From Hymenopellis radicata (lineage: Eukaryota > Basidiomycota > Agaricomycetes > Agaricales > Physalacriaceae): a DNA stretch of 64,000 nucleotides. The DNA lies in assembly GCA_015501595.1 (NCBI GenBank), contig JADNRX010000064.1:62001-126000 (forward strand), read 5' to 3'. Of the stretch, positions 10,862 to 20,943 are shown in pieces. The stretch's first letter is position 1, and every line of letters begins with the position of its first letter. The notes under the pieces were generated by a model. That model ran no database searches. It had not been told where the DNA came from and saw nothing but the letters and a program-made list of their open reading frames with translations. The position numbers were made by a program, and so were the translations under genes.

Positions 10862-11341
10862 AGAAAGAATAGAGGAGGCTGATGGGGTCACTGGAGGTCG
10901 ACGACGGAATCTTCGAGCGGCGACGACCGCGAGGACGGGATTTCAGCCTGGACTGGGAAGGAAAGAGGAAGGATTTAGGGGATCACGTCTTGATGCGCGG
11001 CAGCGGCGTCTCCAACGCGGTATCCCTGCGGCGGTCAGGATTGTAAGGGTGGCAGTCGGTCGTAGGCGACAATGGCGGCATCCGTGGGGCCACGACCTCG
11101 GGCGGCATCCGTGAGGCCGCGACGGTGAACTGCCGCACCAGATATGCGAGCGAGTGCATTGCTGGTGAAAACTAGCTCGACCGAAAGACGTGCGCGGAAA
11201 AGCGCGCGCGGAAAACGACAGGAAACTTGGTCGAAGAGGTGAGAAGGGAGGGAATAGAGGAGGCTGATAATCCGGAGTCACTGTGGTCGACGACGGAATC
11301 TTCGAGCGGTGACGACTGCGAGGATGGGATTTCAGCATCGA
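10862..11341. repeat. Internal duplication (10862-10953 and 11250-11341)
   Basis: The two ~90 bp blocks share AATAGAGGAGGCTGAT, a GGTCGACGACGGAATCTTCG segment and GATGGGATTTCAGC-like ends. Between them a GGCGGCATCCGTG unit occurs twice (11068-11120). They lie downstream of the truncated NTH1-like frame and show local tandem rearrangement. Confidence 0.6.
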
Positions 11342-11479
11342 TTCGGGAATTTCTTCCTCGTTTGGGGCGACGCATCCGCAGTAACTGATGCTTGAGTGGG
11401 GATCGAGGAGGTAGGGATGATGCGAGGGTGCAAAGGCGCTGGTGGTCGCTGCGAAGCGCGCGACTTGCGAGCCACTGAG

Positions 11480-12049
11480 AGCGGCGTCTCCAATGCTGCG
11501 GCCTGCCAACGCGGAACTGCCGGTCATCCATCTTCCAGGCTGGAAATTCCACGCGATCTGGAGCGCCGGAAACACCATCTTGGGTCCCACACCAGGGAGA
11601 GAGCAGAGCTCGTCCGCTGTCTTGGGCACGTCCCAGTTGAATTCGTCCCGTAGCTTTTGTGCTGCCTGTTTGATATACACCGTCTTCCATCTCCAAAACC
11701 CGACCTTGGCTATCGCGTCTGATATCACAGAATCTTCCGCTTCGAAAATCGCATCCACTGATCGGTCGCCCTGCAGCTTTCGTGCTGAGCAACATGAGAG
11801 AGTGGGTGCGAAACGGTGGTTGATCGAGAGAGTGGGGCGACGCGGTGGTAGGATGCAAGACGGCCAACAGCTGAGTCAGCGGAATAACGTCGCGTCAAAG
11901 TCGTCGAATTGTGTCTCGGTCTGAAGCAGGTCAGTGTCTGTGTGTGAAAGAGTAGTCGTTGAACGAGGTCGGAGAGGTGGGCTGGACTCAGCGCTCGAAA
12001 TGATGATGGGGTGACCATGACCGGCTCCACCCTCGCGGTGGGCTCCATT
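11480..12049 (-). pseudogene. Truncated endonuclease III (NTH1-like) pseudogene
   Basis: The frame 11758-11600 reads SVISDAIAKVGFW, an AAQKLRDEF block and ELCSLPGVGPKM. These are the helix region and helix-hairpin-helix of endonuclease III DNA glycosylases, which excise oxidised pyrimidines. The sequence leaves the family pattern just after ALQIAWN, before the catalytic Asp segment and the Cys cluster that binds the Fe-S centre. The N-terminal part from the ATG at 12049 changes frame, with no intact lyase domain. It is therefore a remnant. Its upstream region is duplicated at 8462-8752, so another intact NTH1 may exist elsewhere in the genome. Confidence 0.75.
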
Positions 12050-12338
12050 GTGAAGACTCGCGCTTCCGATATGCGAGGGCTTGAGGAGTCGGTTTGGTCG
12101 CGTCGCAAGCTCTGTAACTCTGAGCGCGTAAGAGAACCTGTCACCCAGGTCTGGGTCCTTGCCGTGGAAACGGGAGCAGATAATGGATGCTCAGCCGAGT
12201 CGAGTGAGCCTTAGCGCGGCCTCATACGGGACCGCACGGCGAGTCCAAGGGTGACCGACGTTCCACAAAGTAAGAGAACAAGAAACGGTAATTATGTAAG
12301 CTAACGTACTGACACACATGTACACGACGAGTGTCATA
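12050..12338. repeat. NTH1-like upstream region, second copy
   Basis: It is a near-identical partner of 8462-8752. It directly precedes the start codon of the truncated NTH1-like frame on the minus strand, and its far end is interrupted by the MITE at 12339. Confidence 0.85.
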
Positions 12339-12772
12339 CAGATATTTTACAAATGGTTGGACAAGTGATCGCGATCACATAATTTAATTCAAAAATTCGA
12401 AAAATTCACCGAACGTATTCTGCGCACCCATGTAACCCTCAAAGGCCCACGAAGATGTACAATGATCATTCCGTTGTGGTAGCATCCTGTAGAGTGCGGC
12501 GTCTCCCCCGGACGCAGTGGAAAAGGTCAAAAAGCGATGGGCCCCTTCCACCCGGGGCCGCTCCGCTCCAACCCACCCATCTCACAGAATCCCGAGCGCC
12601 CAACGCTTTTCCGCCGTTCAAAGTGGTGAGAGGCACTGTGCTGTTTCAATGAAAAAAATTCGAACCACTTCCAAGCTGATTGGAAGCGCAGAAGGTCAAG
12701 CATGATTTATTTTCATTTTTCGAATTGATTTTGTAACTTTTGCGATCGGTCCAACCATTTGTAAAATATCTG
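12339..12772. mobile_element. TA-flanked MITE, 434 bp, second family
   Basis: A perfect 24-bp inverted repeat begins CAGATATTTTACAAATGG at the left and ends with its complement at the right. TA occurs on both sides (12337-12338 and 12773-12774). A separate pair of AATTCGAAAAAT-like stretches occurs inside. There is no ORF. The duplicated sequence at 8745-8755 shows the uninterrupted site (CATACTA). A Tc1/mariner-type origin is inferred from the TA duplication. Confidence 0.9.
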
Positions 12773-13103
12773 TACTACACCACCGTTTCGGTCAGACGTT
12801 TGTGGGATATCAAGGAGAAGACGTTTGGATATATTTGGACGAATATCACGCGAGTGTCATTTGACAGTAAGCAGACCTCAGAACATAAGTCAAATGACAG
12901 TCTATTGACTCCACGTCTGTGGTGTAATATCCCTCGAACATCAATTCAACGTCGCGCGTCAGCGGAATGTCGTTCATCAGAGCTCCTTACGACATTGCCC
13001 AGAATTCACATTTTACGCCACTTTCACTGTACACCGGGTTGTTGAATGAGATGCAATGATTATTCACGTATATAAGGTATGGAAGATTAAATCGAAACAG
13101 ATA

Positions 13104-14824
13104 TTACGCCTCCGCGGCAGCCAGAAAGCCCTCGATATCCCAGTATGTGCCCGCCAGCGCCAGATTGCTAAAGGCAGCGATGCCCGTCTCCTCCACTGTT
13201 CCGAACACTGCACGATCCTTTTCCAGAATGTTCTGAATAACCCTTCAAACAGCGTGAGCAACGGATACTGCTTCGGACAAACGGGCCATACCTGCTGATA
13301 CGAATGGGATCCTTGTCTTTGGCTGTTCGAATAGTATCAAGGGCCGCGTCGAGATAGCCCCAATACTTGTTGTCCACCTTGAGCTTCTTGTTCATCTTCT
13401 CCATGTAGATTTGGCGCTAGATTGTATTCACATGGGTGAGCATCATTGGCACACTGTCGAATAGAACACTGACCCAAAGCGCAACTCGTCCAGCCATCGG
13501 AGCAGTTACCTTCTTCTTGTTCTTTCCCCCCCGGAAATCTCGAGAATCCGACGACAGAGTGTAAGGATATCCAGCGAGTCCGGGTAGCGGTTCGTCTGCG
13601 GGTCCAATATACCCGTTCCCATAGATGTTTCGAGCTGGAGAAAGCTATCAGAGGTGAACGAGAGATGTGAATGGCTGTTGCGTACAAGACCCTTGGCTTG
13701 GTTGCGAAGAGTGGTGAATTTGCGACCGACAGCGCTCGTAACGGTCTTGTTGTGCGACTTAACCTTGATGATCTCTTCCGTGTATCCCCATGACGAAGTC
13801 CCGGAAGTACGCACAACTTGACCGACTCACAAGAAGAATACTATTTGGACCCGCTTTATCGTCGACGTACGCAGGAAGGTTCGGTTCTACGAAGATTAGC
13901 CATGCCTCGGAGTCAATCCTTTCCTGAGCAGGAGTGAGCAATGTCGTCGCTTGATGCAGAACAGCACTAACATTAATTGTCTCAGGCATAACGAATGGCG
14001 CGGCAGGAGGATGAATGATATTCAAGGCCTCCTGGGTGGAAAGTGTGCGTGCAGCAAGCCAGATGAGCTGCTCGTCGGGGTCGAGCTTAGTTATATCATG
14101 AGTGACAAGATTCGTCGGCGGAGATGGGCACGTACCTGTGCAAACTTTGAGAGGGTATCCTGATTTTCCGTCTTCAAGCGAACTGCTCGGCCTGCAGAAA
14201 GCGCGGACTGGGTCAGATCCTGGGCTTTGCGCTTGCGAAACGTTGACAATGCCCCAGGCGAAGTGGCACATTGTCCAGAAGGAGTGCCAGCTGCTGACAA
14301 GGCAGGATCAATGGGCGAACCGCTCCCGAATGGATCCTCCGAGTCGTCTTATTTGTCTGGAGAGGTGGAACGATGCGAGTGGGTGTGCCCGTGGGGTTAA
14401 GGCTCTGCGGGCCATGAGGAAGACTTTGAGGGCGCGGCGGACTGTCAAGAAAACCTGCCAGAGACGACATGGTGAGTGAGTGGCAGAAAGAGAGAAAGAA
14501 TTATACGGAAAACTGACCATCAAGTTTCCGCATTGAGCGTCCTTTAGCCGCTCGCCGGCGTCCCGATCGCAAATTGTTACGTTCGTCTTACAGTCAACGT
14601 CAAAATGCCAGCACCTATACAGGCCAGTGAGACAGAACTTGAAGTCAGAGAGAAAAACCACGCACCTGGTTAACGCTTCAAGCAACCCGACGATACTGTG
14701 TCTCCAGATCTTTGATATCCTGTCGCATGTCAGCGATGTCGCATCTGAACTCAGTATGGGCTGCTGGTTCGTCTTCCGTGCCCGACTTGGAGGGTGTAGG
14801 CGTTGGCGGGGCAGTGTCGGTCAT
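13104..14824 (-). CDS. Unrecognised multi-exon protein
   Basis: The candidate start is at 14824 (MTDTAPPTPTPS), with a Pro/Ser/Thr-rich N-terminus and DMRQDIKDLETQ, a likely short coiled coil. Later exons: an ALSTFRKRKAQDL segment; an intron at about 14136-14087; LDPDEQLIWLAARTLSTQEA; an intron near 13832; a Lys-rich exon (EEIIKVKSHNKTVTSAVGRKF) with SLDILTLCRRILEISGG; and a final exon (MEKMNKKLKVDNKYWGYLDA ... GTYWDIEGFLAAAEA). The frame between ~14335 and 14355 appears to need an indel. I recognise no domain. Good GT-AG boundaries and long open frames support a real gene. Confidence 0.5.
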
Positions 14825-15116
14825 CAGATCGGTGGTGAGAAGAGTTAAGGTATTTGGCGTGGATCTGGTATTTTTTCCTGGATGTCGCGAGACATGCTTT
14901 GAAGGTCAAAAGAACGTTAACAAGACACAGCGGTGATGGTAGAAGGGGAACATCAAGGAAATGTCAAAACGATCAGAATTGGACATGACTATATTAGGTA
15001 TCTACGACCTCATTCGCCGAGTCTTCGGTTGATCTCAAACCAAATTGGTGGTGTACGAATCCTTACACGACCATATGCATATGCCGTACTGTATATTCTA
15101 CTTCGACCAAGTATAT
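14825..15116. other. Intergenic; no gene seen
   Basis: Upstream region of the preceding gene and 3' flank of F-box A2. The last 60 bp resemble the 3' flank of copy A1 near 6245-6280, so the duplication reaches beyond the stop codon. Confidence 0.4.
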
Positions 15117-16838
15117 TTAAGCTGACCATATTTGTAGCCCAGCTCTTCGCAACTCTTTCATCCTCTCCAACGTCGGTGGCTGGAGCTCGACACCAACACG
15201 TATCCCGACGACGGCACTCTTCAGACTGATAGTGTAAAGGTATTCGATAACATCTAAAACATCGGTCTGCCGCCCGAGTAAGGATGAGTCTTCTGCGAGC
15301 ATGATCTCCAAATGTTCCAGTCGATGTCCTCGTAGGACTTTAAGAACATCGGACGTGATTACTCCTTCCGCCATGATTGTCTTCTCCGCAGCAATCACGT
15401 CCTTAAGCTTGGACGTGCCCGGCGGCTGCAAAGAGCGAGGCTCCATAATTACTAGGCTCCTCAGATTCTCCAGAGCACGGATGAGGGGAACAAGAGTGTT
15501 GTTGTCGATGAGGAGGTCGCGTATGACGAGGTTTTGGAGCGAAGGACAAGGAGGAACCACAAGGGTAGCCGCAGCAGGCCGTGTCCAAACTGAAAAAGCG
15601 TGCTCGCTATTAGAAAGCTCTAGAGAGGTGAGACATCCCATACTGCCCAACACATTTATTTCTTGGATAAATTTAGAAACCCCTCCATCCACGAAGCGCA
15701 CTTCTTCCAAACATGCCCATATTTTGGGGTATATGTCTCTTAACTTTCTCTGCCCGAAATGCCTCTGGAGAGTTAAACGTCTCAGACTTCGCGCAGAGCA
15801 CAGGTTCACCAGAGAAGGATCCGCAGCGACGATCCAAAGATCCTCTATCTGCTCCCATGGGCAGAAGTTGTCAAGTTCATCGGCATCATAGCGATAGCCG
15901 GAAGTCGTCAAACGCAATGTCCGGAGCTGCGGCGCGCGCGCGAAAGGCGAGCCTTCTGATAGATCTATTTCGCACGGGTGTATTTCCAGGACTTCCAGAG
16001 CTGACCAGTCACACTGTAAGGTCTGCTGGATTTCATCGTCGAATCCCTCCCGGTCCCACGAAAGGCGGCGCCACCTGTCGCAGTGGAGTGTCTCCACCAA
16101 CGATTGCATCTCCTCTGTACGACGCATTCGTAAACGATCAATCTCCTCTGGGTCATATTCATCCGACGAGCTATTCGTTGAATCGTAGTCCGAATAAAGG
16201 TCGCGTGAGTACACGAGGACGTCCAAGCTATGCGGGAAAGATTCCTTTTGATAAATCGGTGCGATATCGACCACATCCGTAGCATCACGCAGGCAATATG
16301 CCTGGTGTGTCCACAGCAGGGGATTCTGAAAAATGATCCCGCGCCATAGATGGCAGACTTTGGCAAGCCTCAAAGGTGTAGTGACGGCACGCATGTTCCT
16401 ATTAAACAAGTCCGTGAACGAGTGTGAAGCGCCGACGTCGAAACAGAGCGCTTCGCGGAAAATATGGATCAAGACGTCGACGGGCAGTCGACGAATGGGG
16501 GCAGCAAGTGATTCATATAGGCCAATGCTTCTGTGGACATCCTGCCTATTCGCCACCAACATATCCAGCATCGTCCGCACTCGGACGATTTCATTGTCGT
16601 ATGCTTCCCGTTGGGAATACAATTCGTCGAGGCGGGTTTGAATGTCGTCGAGATCGGATTGTGAAGGAAAGTAGGACGCTTGCCAAAGAGCTGCGCTGAC
16701 AGAAGCTTGGAGATCATTGCATTTCGGAATCTCGCTGGTGACGATGCTGCTGCAGCGGTCGCACAGGACACGGCGCTCTATTACGGGGGACGAATCGTGT
16801 GACTGCACACCGCCATCGGGAGTGGATTCAGATTCCAT
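15117..16838 (-). CDS. F-box protein, family A copy 2 (intact)
   Basis: A 573-residue open frame from ATG 16838, just after an acceptor-like ATTGCAG. It has a LCDRCSS Cys pair (~residue 30), a heptad-like DLDDIQTRLDELYSQREAYDNE, the F-box APIRRLPVDVLIHIFREAL (~115-135), the family-typical KVCHLWRGIIFQNPLLW, then acidic linkers (TNSSSDEYDPEE) and LRR-like strands to GLQIWSA. F-box proteins bind Skp1 through this motif and present substrates to the SCF ubiquitin ligase; the LRR-like part would select them. It is the reference copy for A1 and A3. A3 lies 220 bp upstream in the same direction, a tandem duplicate. Confidence 0.85.
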   Translation of the reverse strand: MESESTPDGGVQSHDSSPVIERRVLCDRCSSIVTSEIPKCNDLQASVSAALWQASYFPSQSDLDDIQTRLDELYSQREAYDNEIVRVRTMLDMLVANRQDVHRSIGLYESLAAPIRRLPVDVLIHIFREALCFDVGASHSFTDLFNRNMRAVTTPLRLAKVCHLWRGIIFQNPLLWTHQAYCLRDATDVVDIAPIYQKESFPHSLDVLVYSRDLYSDYDSTNSSSDEYDPEEIDRLRMRRTEEMQSLVETLHCDRWRRLSWDREGFDDEIQQTLQCDWSALEVLEIHPCEIDLSEGSPFARAPQLRTLRLTTSGYRYDADELDNFCPWEQIEDLWIVAADPSLVNLCSARSLRRLTLQRHFGQRKLRDIYPKIWACLEEVRFVDGGVSKFIQEINVLGSMGCLTSLELSNSEHAFSVWTRPAAATLVVPPCPSLQNLVIRDLLIDNNTLVPLIRALENLRSLVIMEPRSLQPPGTSKLKDVIAAEKTIMAEGVITSDVLKVLRGHRLEHLEIMLAEDSSLLGRQTDVLDVIEYLYTISLKSAVVGIRVGVELQPPTLERMKELRRAGLQIWSA

Positions 16839-17060
16839 CCTGCAATCAATCAAAGTCCATCAGATAACTGAGGCTGAAGGAGAATGATGCATGCCTTTGT
16901 GGTTTGTTTGTGGTGGTAGATCAAGGACAAGTGACAACCAGGAAAGGCGGGAGCCACCGATCAGCCGTTCGCCGAGTCACCCAAATGGCGCTCCTTCAAG
17001 TACTATTTCAATGACTACATATATTCTACGTCTACCAAGTTGCGGCTTCAGTATATGTAT

Positions 17061-18798
17061 CTAAGCAGACCATATTTGTAGCCCAGCTCTTCGCAACTCT
17101 TTCATCCTCTCCGACGTCGGTGGCTGGAGCTCGACACCTCCTCGTATTCCGATGACGGCACTCTTCAGACTGATAGTGTAAAGATACTCGATAGTATCTA
17201 AAACATCGGTCTGCCGCCCTAGTAAGGATGAGTCTCCCGCGAGCACGATCTCCAAATGTTCCAGTCGATGTCCTCGTAGGACGTTAAGGACATCGGACGT
17301 GATTACTCCTCCCTCCACGATCGTCTTCTCCACGGCAATCGCGTTCTCCATATTCTCTGGGGCAATCACGTTCGCAAGCTTGTACGTGCCCAGCGCCGGC
17401 AGTAGAAAGCGAGGCTCGATGATTACTAGCTCCTCAGATTCTCCAGAGCACGGATGAGGGGAATAAGAGTGTCGTTGTGAATGAGAACGTCGTGTATGAT
17501 GAGGTTTCGGAGGGAAGGACAAGGAGGAACCACAAGGGTAGCCACAGCAGGTGTCCAAACTGGAAAAGCGTACTTGCTGTTAGAAAGCTCCAGAGAGGTG
17601 AGGCATCCCATACGACCCAACACACTCGCTTCACGAAGAAATTTAATAAGAACCCAACCATCCATGAAGCGCACTTCTTCCAAACGTGCCAATATTTCGG
17701 GGCTTATGTCTGATACACTGCACCCATAACGCCCTTGGAGAGTTAAATGTCTCAGACTTCGCGCAGAGCACAAATTCACCAGGGAAATGTCCTGCTGGAC
17801 GATCCAAAGATCCTCTATCTGCTCCCACGGGCAGAAGTTCGCAAATCCATTGGCATCATAGCGCAGAGCGACCCCCGTCAAACGCAATGTCCTGAGCCGC
17901 GGCGCGCACGCGAAAGGCGAGCCTTCTGATAGATCTATTTCGCACGGGTGTATTTCCAGGACTTCCAGAGCTGACCAGTCACACTGTAAGGTCTGCGAGT
18001 GTCTGCTTAGGTCGTCAAAATCCTCCCGGTCCCACGAAAGGCGGCGCCACCTGGCGCAGTCCAGCTTCTTCATCAACAATTGCATCTCCTCTGTACGACG
18101 CCCTCGTAAACGATTAAGCTCCCCCAGTCATATCCATGCGAGTTCGAGTCATCATTCGAATCGTAGTCCGCAAAAACGGTGCTTGAGTACACGAGGATAT
18201 TCAAGCTATGCGGGAAAGATTCCTTTTGATAAATCGGTGCGACTAAATTCGTAGCATCACGGAGGCAATACGCCTGGTATGTCCACAGCAGGGGATTCTG
18301 AAAAATGATTCCGCGCCATAGATGGCAGACTTTGGCAAGCCTGAGAGGTGTAGTGACGGTACGCGTTCTGTCATTAAACAAGTCCTTGAACGAGTGCGAA
18401 GCGCCGACGTCGAAACAGAGCGCTTCGCGGAAAATATGGATCAAGACGTCTGCGGGCAGTCGACGAATGGGGGCAGAAAGTGACTGATATATGTCAATGC
18501 ATCTGTTGACACCCTGGCTATTCGCCACCAACATATCCAGCATCTTCCGCACTCGGACGATTTCATTGTCGTATGCCTCCCGTTGGGAATACAATTCGTC
18601 GAGGCGGGTTTGAATGTAGTGGAGATCGGATTGTGAAGGAAAGTATGGCGCTTGCCAAAGAGCTGCGCTGACAGAAGCTTGGAGATCATTGCATTTCTGA
18701 ATCTCGCTGGTGACGATGCCGCTGCAGCGGTCGCACAGGACACGGCGCTCTATTACGGGGGACTGCACGCCGCCATCGGGAGTGGATTCAGATTCCAT
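17061..18798 (-). CDS. F-box protein, family A copy 3 (two frameshifts)
   Basis: The start ATG at 18798 (MESESTPDGG) follows a GATAGCAG acceptor-like site. Same order as A2: CDRCSG, helical segment, APIRRLPADVLIHIF, then LRR-like body to GLQIWSA. The frame breaks at ~18119, where copy A1 has one extra T between C runs, and at 17429, where GG is G and creates a stop after ENLRS. It carries a 15-residue insertion near 17340-17375 (ANVIAPENMENA region) not in A1 or A2. It may be a young pseudogene or an intact gene with base-call errors; the second break is of the homopolymer type. Confidence 0.7.
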
Positions 18799-19412
18799 CC
18801 TGCTATCAATCAGAGTCAATGAGATAACTGAGGCCGAAGGAGAATGATGATCAAGAACAGGTGGCCCGCTCCAGATCTTGAACACCGATCAGGTTACGGG
18901 AGAGCTCTTCCGATCATCTGAAGCCGTGGCCTCGTCGACATTGTGCAGCCTTGCGACAAAGAAACAGCTCAAATGAGCTTGAAGTTATGCGACTCTGCAC
19001 TGTATTTTAACGAGTGGCATAATGTCCCGTCCAATGTACCTTCACTCTACATCATGTGTAGTCTGCGTGCGAGGCCACAACAGCAATGTCATCTAAAGGC
19101 CTTCCATGATGACCCGCACAGCAGGATATATGCTATTGAAGGCGAGCTTAGGTCGTCGCTGCACCACCGCAAAAGTCGCTGACAAAGATGAACTTGCCGA
19201 TACATAGACGCGGAATGGAGTGTAGTCATTATGATTGTTGGACGACGACTAGGTGCTACAGAATCGGAGTGCGGACCTCAACCTTGGGTACTCGTCACAA
19301 GCTTTCTTTTCTGCATTTGGAAATCGCTCAGAGGCTCCGTCATCGGAAAGTACAAAATCTGCCACTGCTTTCTACAAAGCAAGTCAGTATCAATGTGACC
19401 GAGAGTAGAGCC
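18799..19412. other. Intergenic; no supported gene
   Basis: Separates the F-box A3 start from the 3' end of the C78 peptidase gene. The small plus-strand frames (18943-19182 and 19188-19445) have no domain, and the second is antisense to the last peptidase exon. Confidence 0.4.
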
Positions 19413-20731
19413 TCATTGTCCGTACCCAAAGACATTTCGATGTAGGTGGTACCGAAAGTAAGGAACGGAGTCACGAAGCACCTCGTCGCTGATTTCCTCA
19501 CGTTGGGAAGGTTCGGAAAGGGCTAGAGCTGCTTTTCGTAGCTTGGCGCTGGGATGGCTAAGATGTGACGTTTAGTCTTTGAAGGGTGGTCGGTATCAAA
19601 AGAGGATGCACCGAGATGGATCGAAGACAAGGAGGTTGAAAGTGGTGGAGTCTACTTCCTCGAAACCTACGATAGTACGAGAATGAAGACCATCCTGTAA
19701 GATAATGGGCATCTTGCTGGTGAAGACGATGGTGTCTGCCATCAAGGCGGCGGCTGCCGTCGATGGTCGAGGTTGTGACGGTGGTGAAAAGTGATTGACG
19801 ACCCATTTCATCAATGCCTCGTTGCCTATAGAGACGGTCGGTAAGTGATTATACTAGTAGTAATCTGCACGAAGGACTCTTACCGCCGAAAGATCGTTTA
19901 TAATCAAAGTCCACTAGTTCACATCTACGAAAATCAACAATTGGAGAGTGGAGGAGGAAGAAGCTTACGGAATTCCTCGACAAGAGAACGCAGTGTAAAG
20001 ATCTATTCAGAGTATCATAAGTCCATTCTCAATGACGGTTGGCGTCTCATACCAGAAACTCCAATCCATTTATTAGTGCCCACTAAGGATTGAAGTTGTG
20101 CGGCACCTTGAGGATCATAACCTGAAATTATGAGCAAGATTTAGGAGCGCTCGGCGATAGCAACCCACCATCAGCCCAAGCACTCTCAATCCAAAGCTGA
20201 AGATGGCGTACACTAGGAGATATAGGCGAGTCGAGGAGGGCAAAGTACATAGGCTGTTCCTGCTGTTCCACTAAACCAGAACATGCCATGACGAAATTAC
20301 GATAGCTAAATCGCGCTTTGAGAAACAAGTGGTTGAAAATCTTACAAACGTACCCGCAGCCCCACCACGATCCCAAGGCTGTCCACAGATATATATCGCA
20401 CGATCCCAGCATAAGCAGGCTCTACGTGTCTTTCCACGAGATCGGGAGGCGGTCAGAGCCTTCTTGAGCAGCAGCATCATACCTGCGAAGATGAGTGGAC
20501 ATTCTCGAGTACACAGCCTTAACGAACCCGGCGTATAGTTGTCCGGTGGCGGGGTGTTCAAAGTGGGATACCAGAAGACGTCCTTTTCAGCTTCAGAAGT
20601 GCCCTTAGCGCCATGGTGTCGTTTACGCGAAGGTCCTCCATTCGACGATGAACTTGACGGTGGTCCCCGCTGTTATCATGCGTCGGTTCCTTTCATTGGA
20701 GTGAGTTGTGTCGAATTACCTTGGTGCCATG
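19413..20731 (-). CDS. Peptidase C78 (UFSP/ZUFSP/Mug105-like)
   Basis: Spliced by eye. The N-terminal exon is Ser/Pro-rich (GPPSSSSSNGG) and its start is unresolved. An intron at ~20539-20494 leads to GMMLLLKKALTASRSRGKTRRACLCWDRAIYICGQPWDRG in the frame typical of C78 enzymes (quoted across two adjacent blocks). The catalytic loop is WGCG, an intron (20351-20308), then YRNFVMACSGL. Next are DPQGAAQLQSLVGTNKWIGVS and the C-terminal half with LHSRTIVGFEE and LLVFDPSR. The Cys, His and Asp of the family are visible. These enzymes cleave UFM1 or K63-linked ubiquitin; the fission yeast relative is Mug105. Which substrate applies here cannot be told. One T is missing near 20364, just before the catalytic Trp-Gly-Cys-Gly, breaking the frame. 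The gene is divergent from the TPR gene. Confidence 0.78.
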
Positions 20732-20943
20732 TAGTGTTCAAGATGAAATATAGCTTGAAGGAGGAAACTTAGGGCGGGAGGATTAGAGAGTCGGGTATCG
20801 GGCCGAGCGTGATTCGACAAGATCAGCTTACCTAAGGCCCACTTTAGGAAGGTGCCGCTTGTCCTTTATTGTCCTTCTCACCGAACGGCGAGCAAGAGTG
20901 GTCGACGTTGTTGCCGTCGTCTACCAACTTGTCCCAGCCAACC

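Noticed and set aside
8462..12341. The two 290-bp direct repeats as LTRs of a retrotransposon
   Set aside because: No primer-binding site after the first copy, no polypurine tract before the second, no target-site duplication and no gag or pol between them. The repeat ends at a gene start codon instead.
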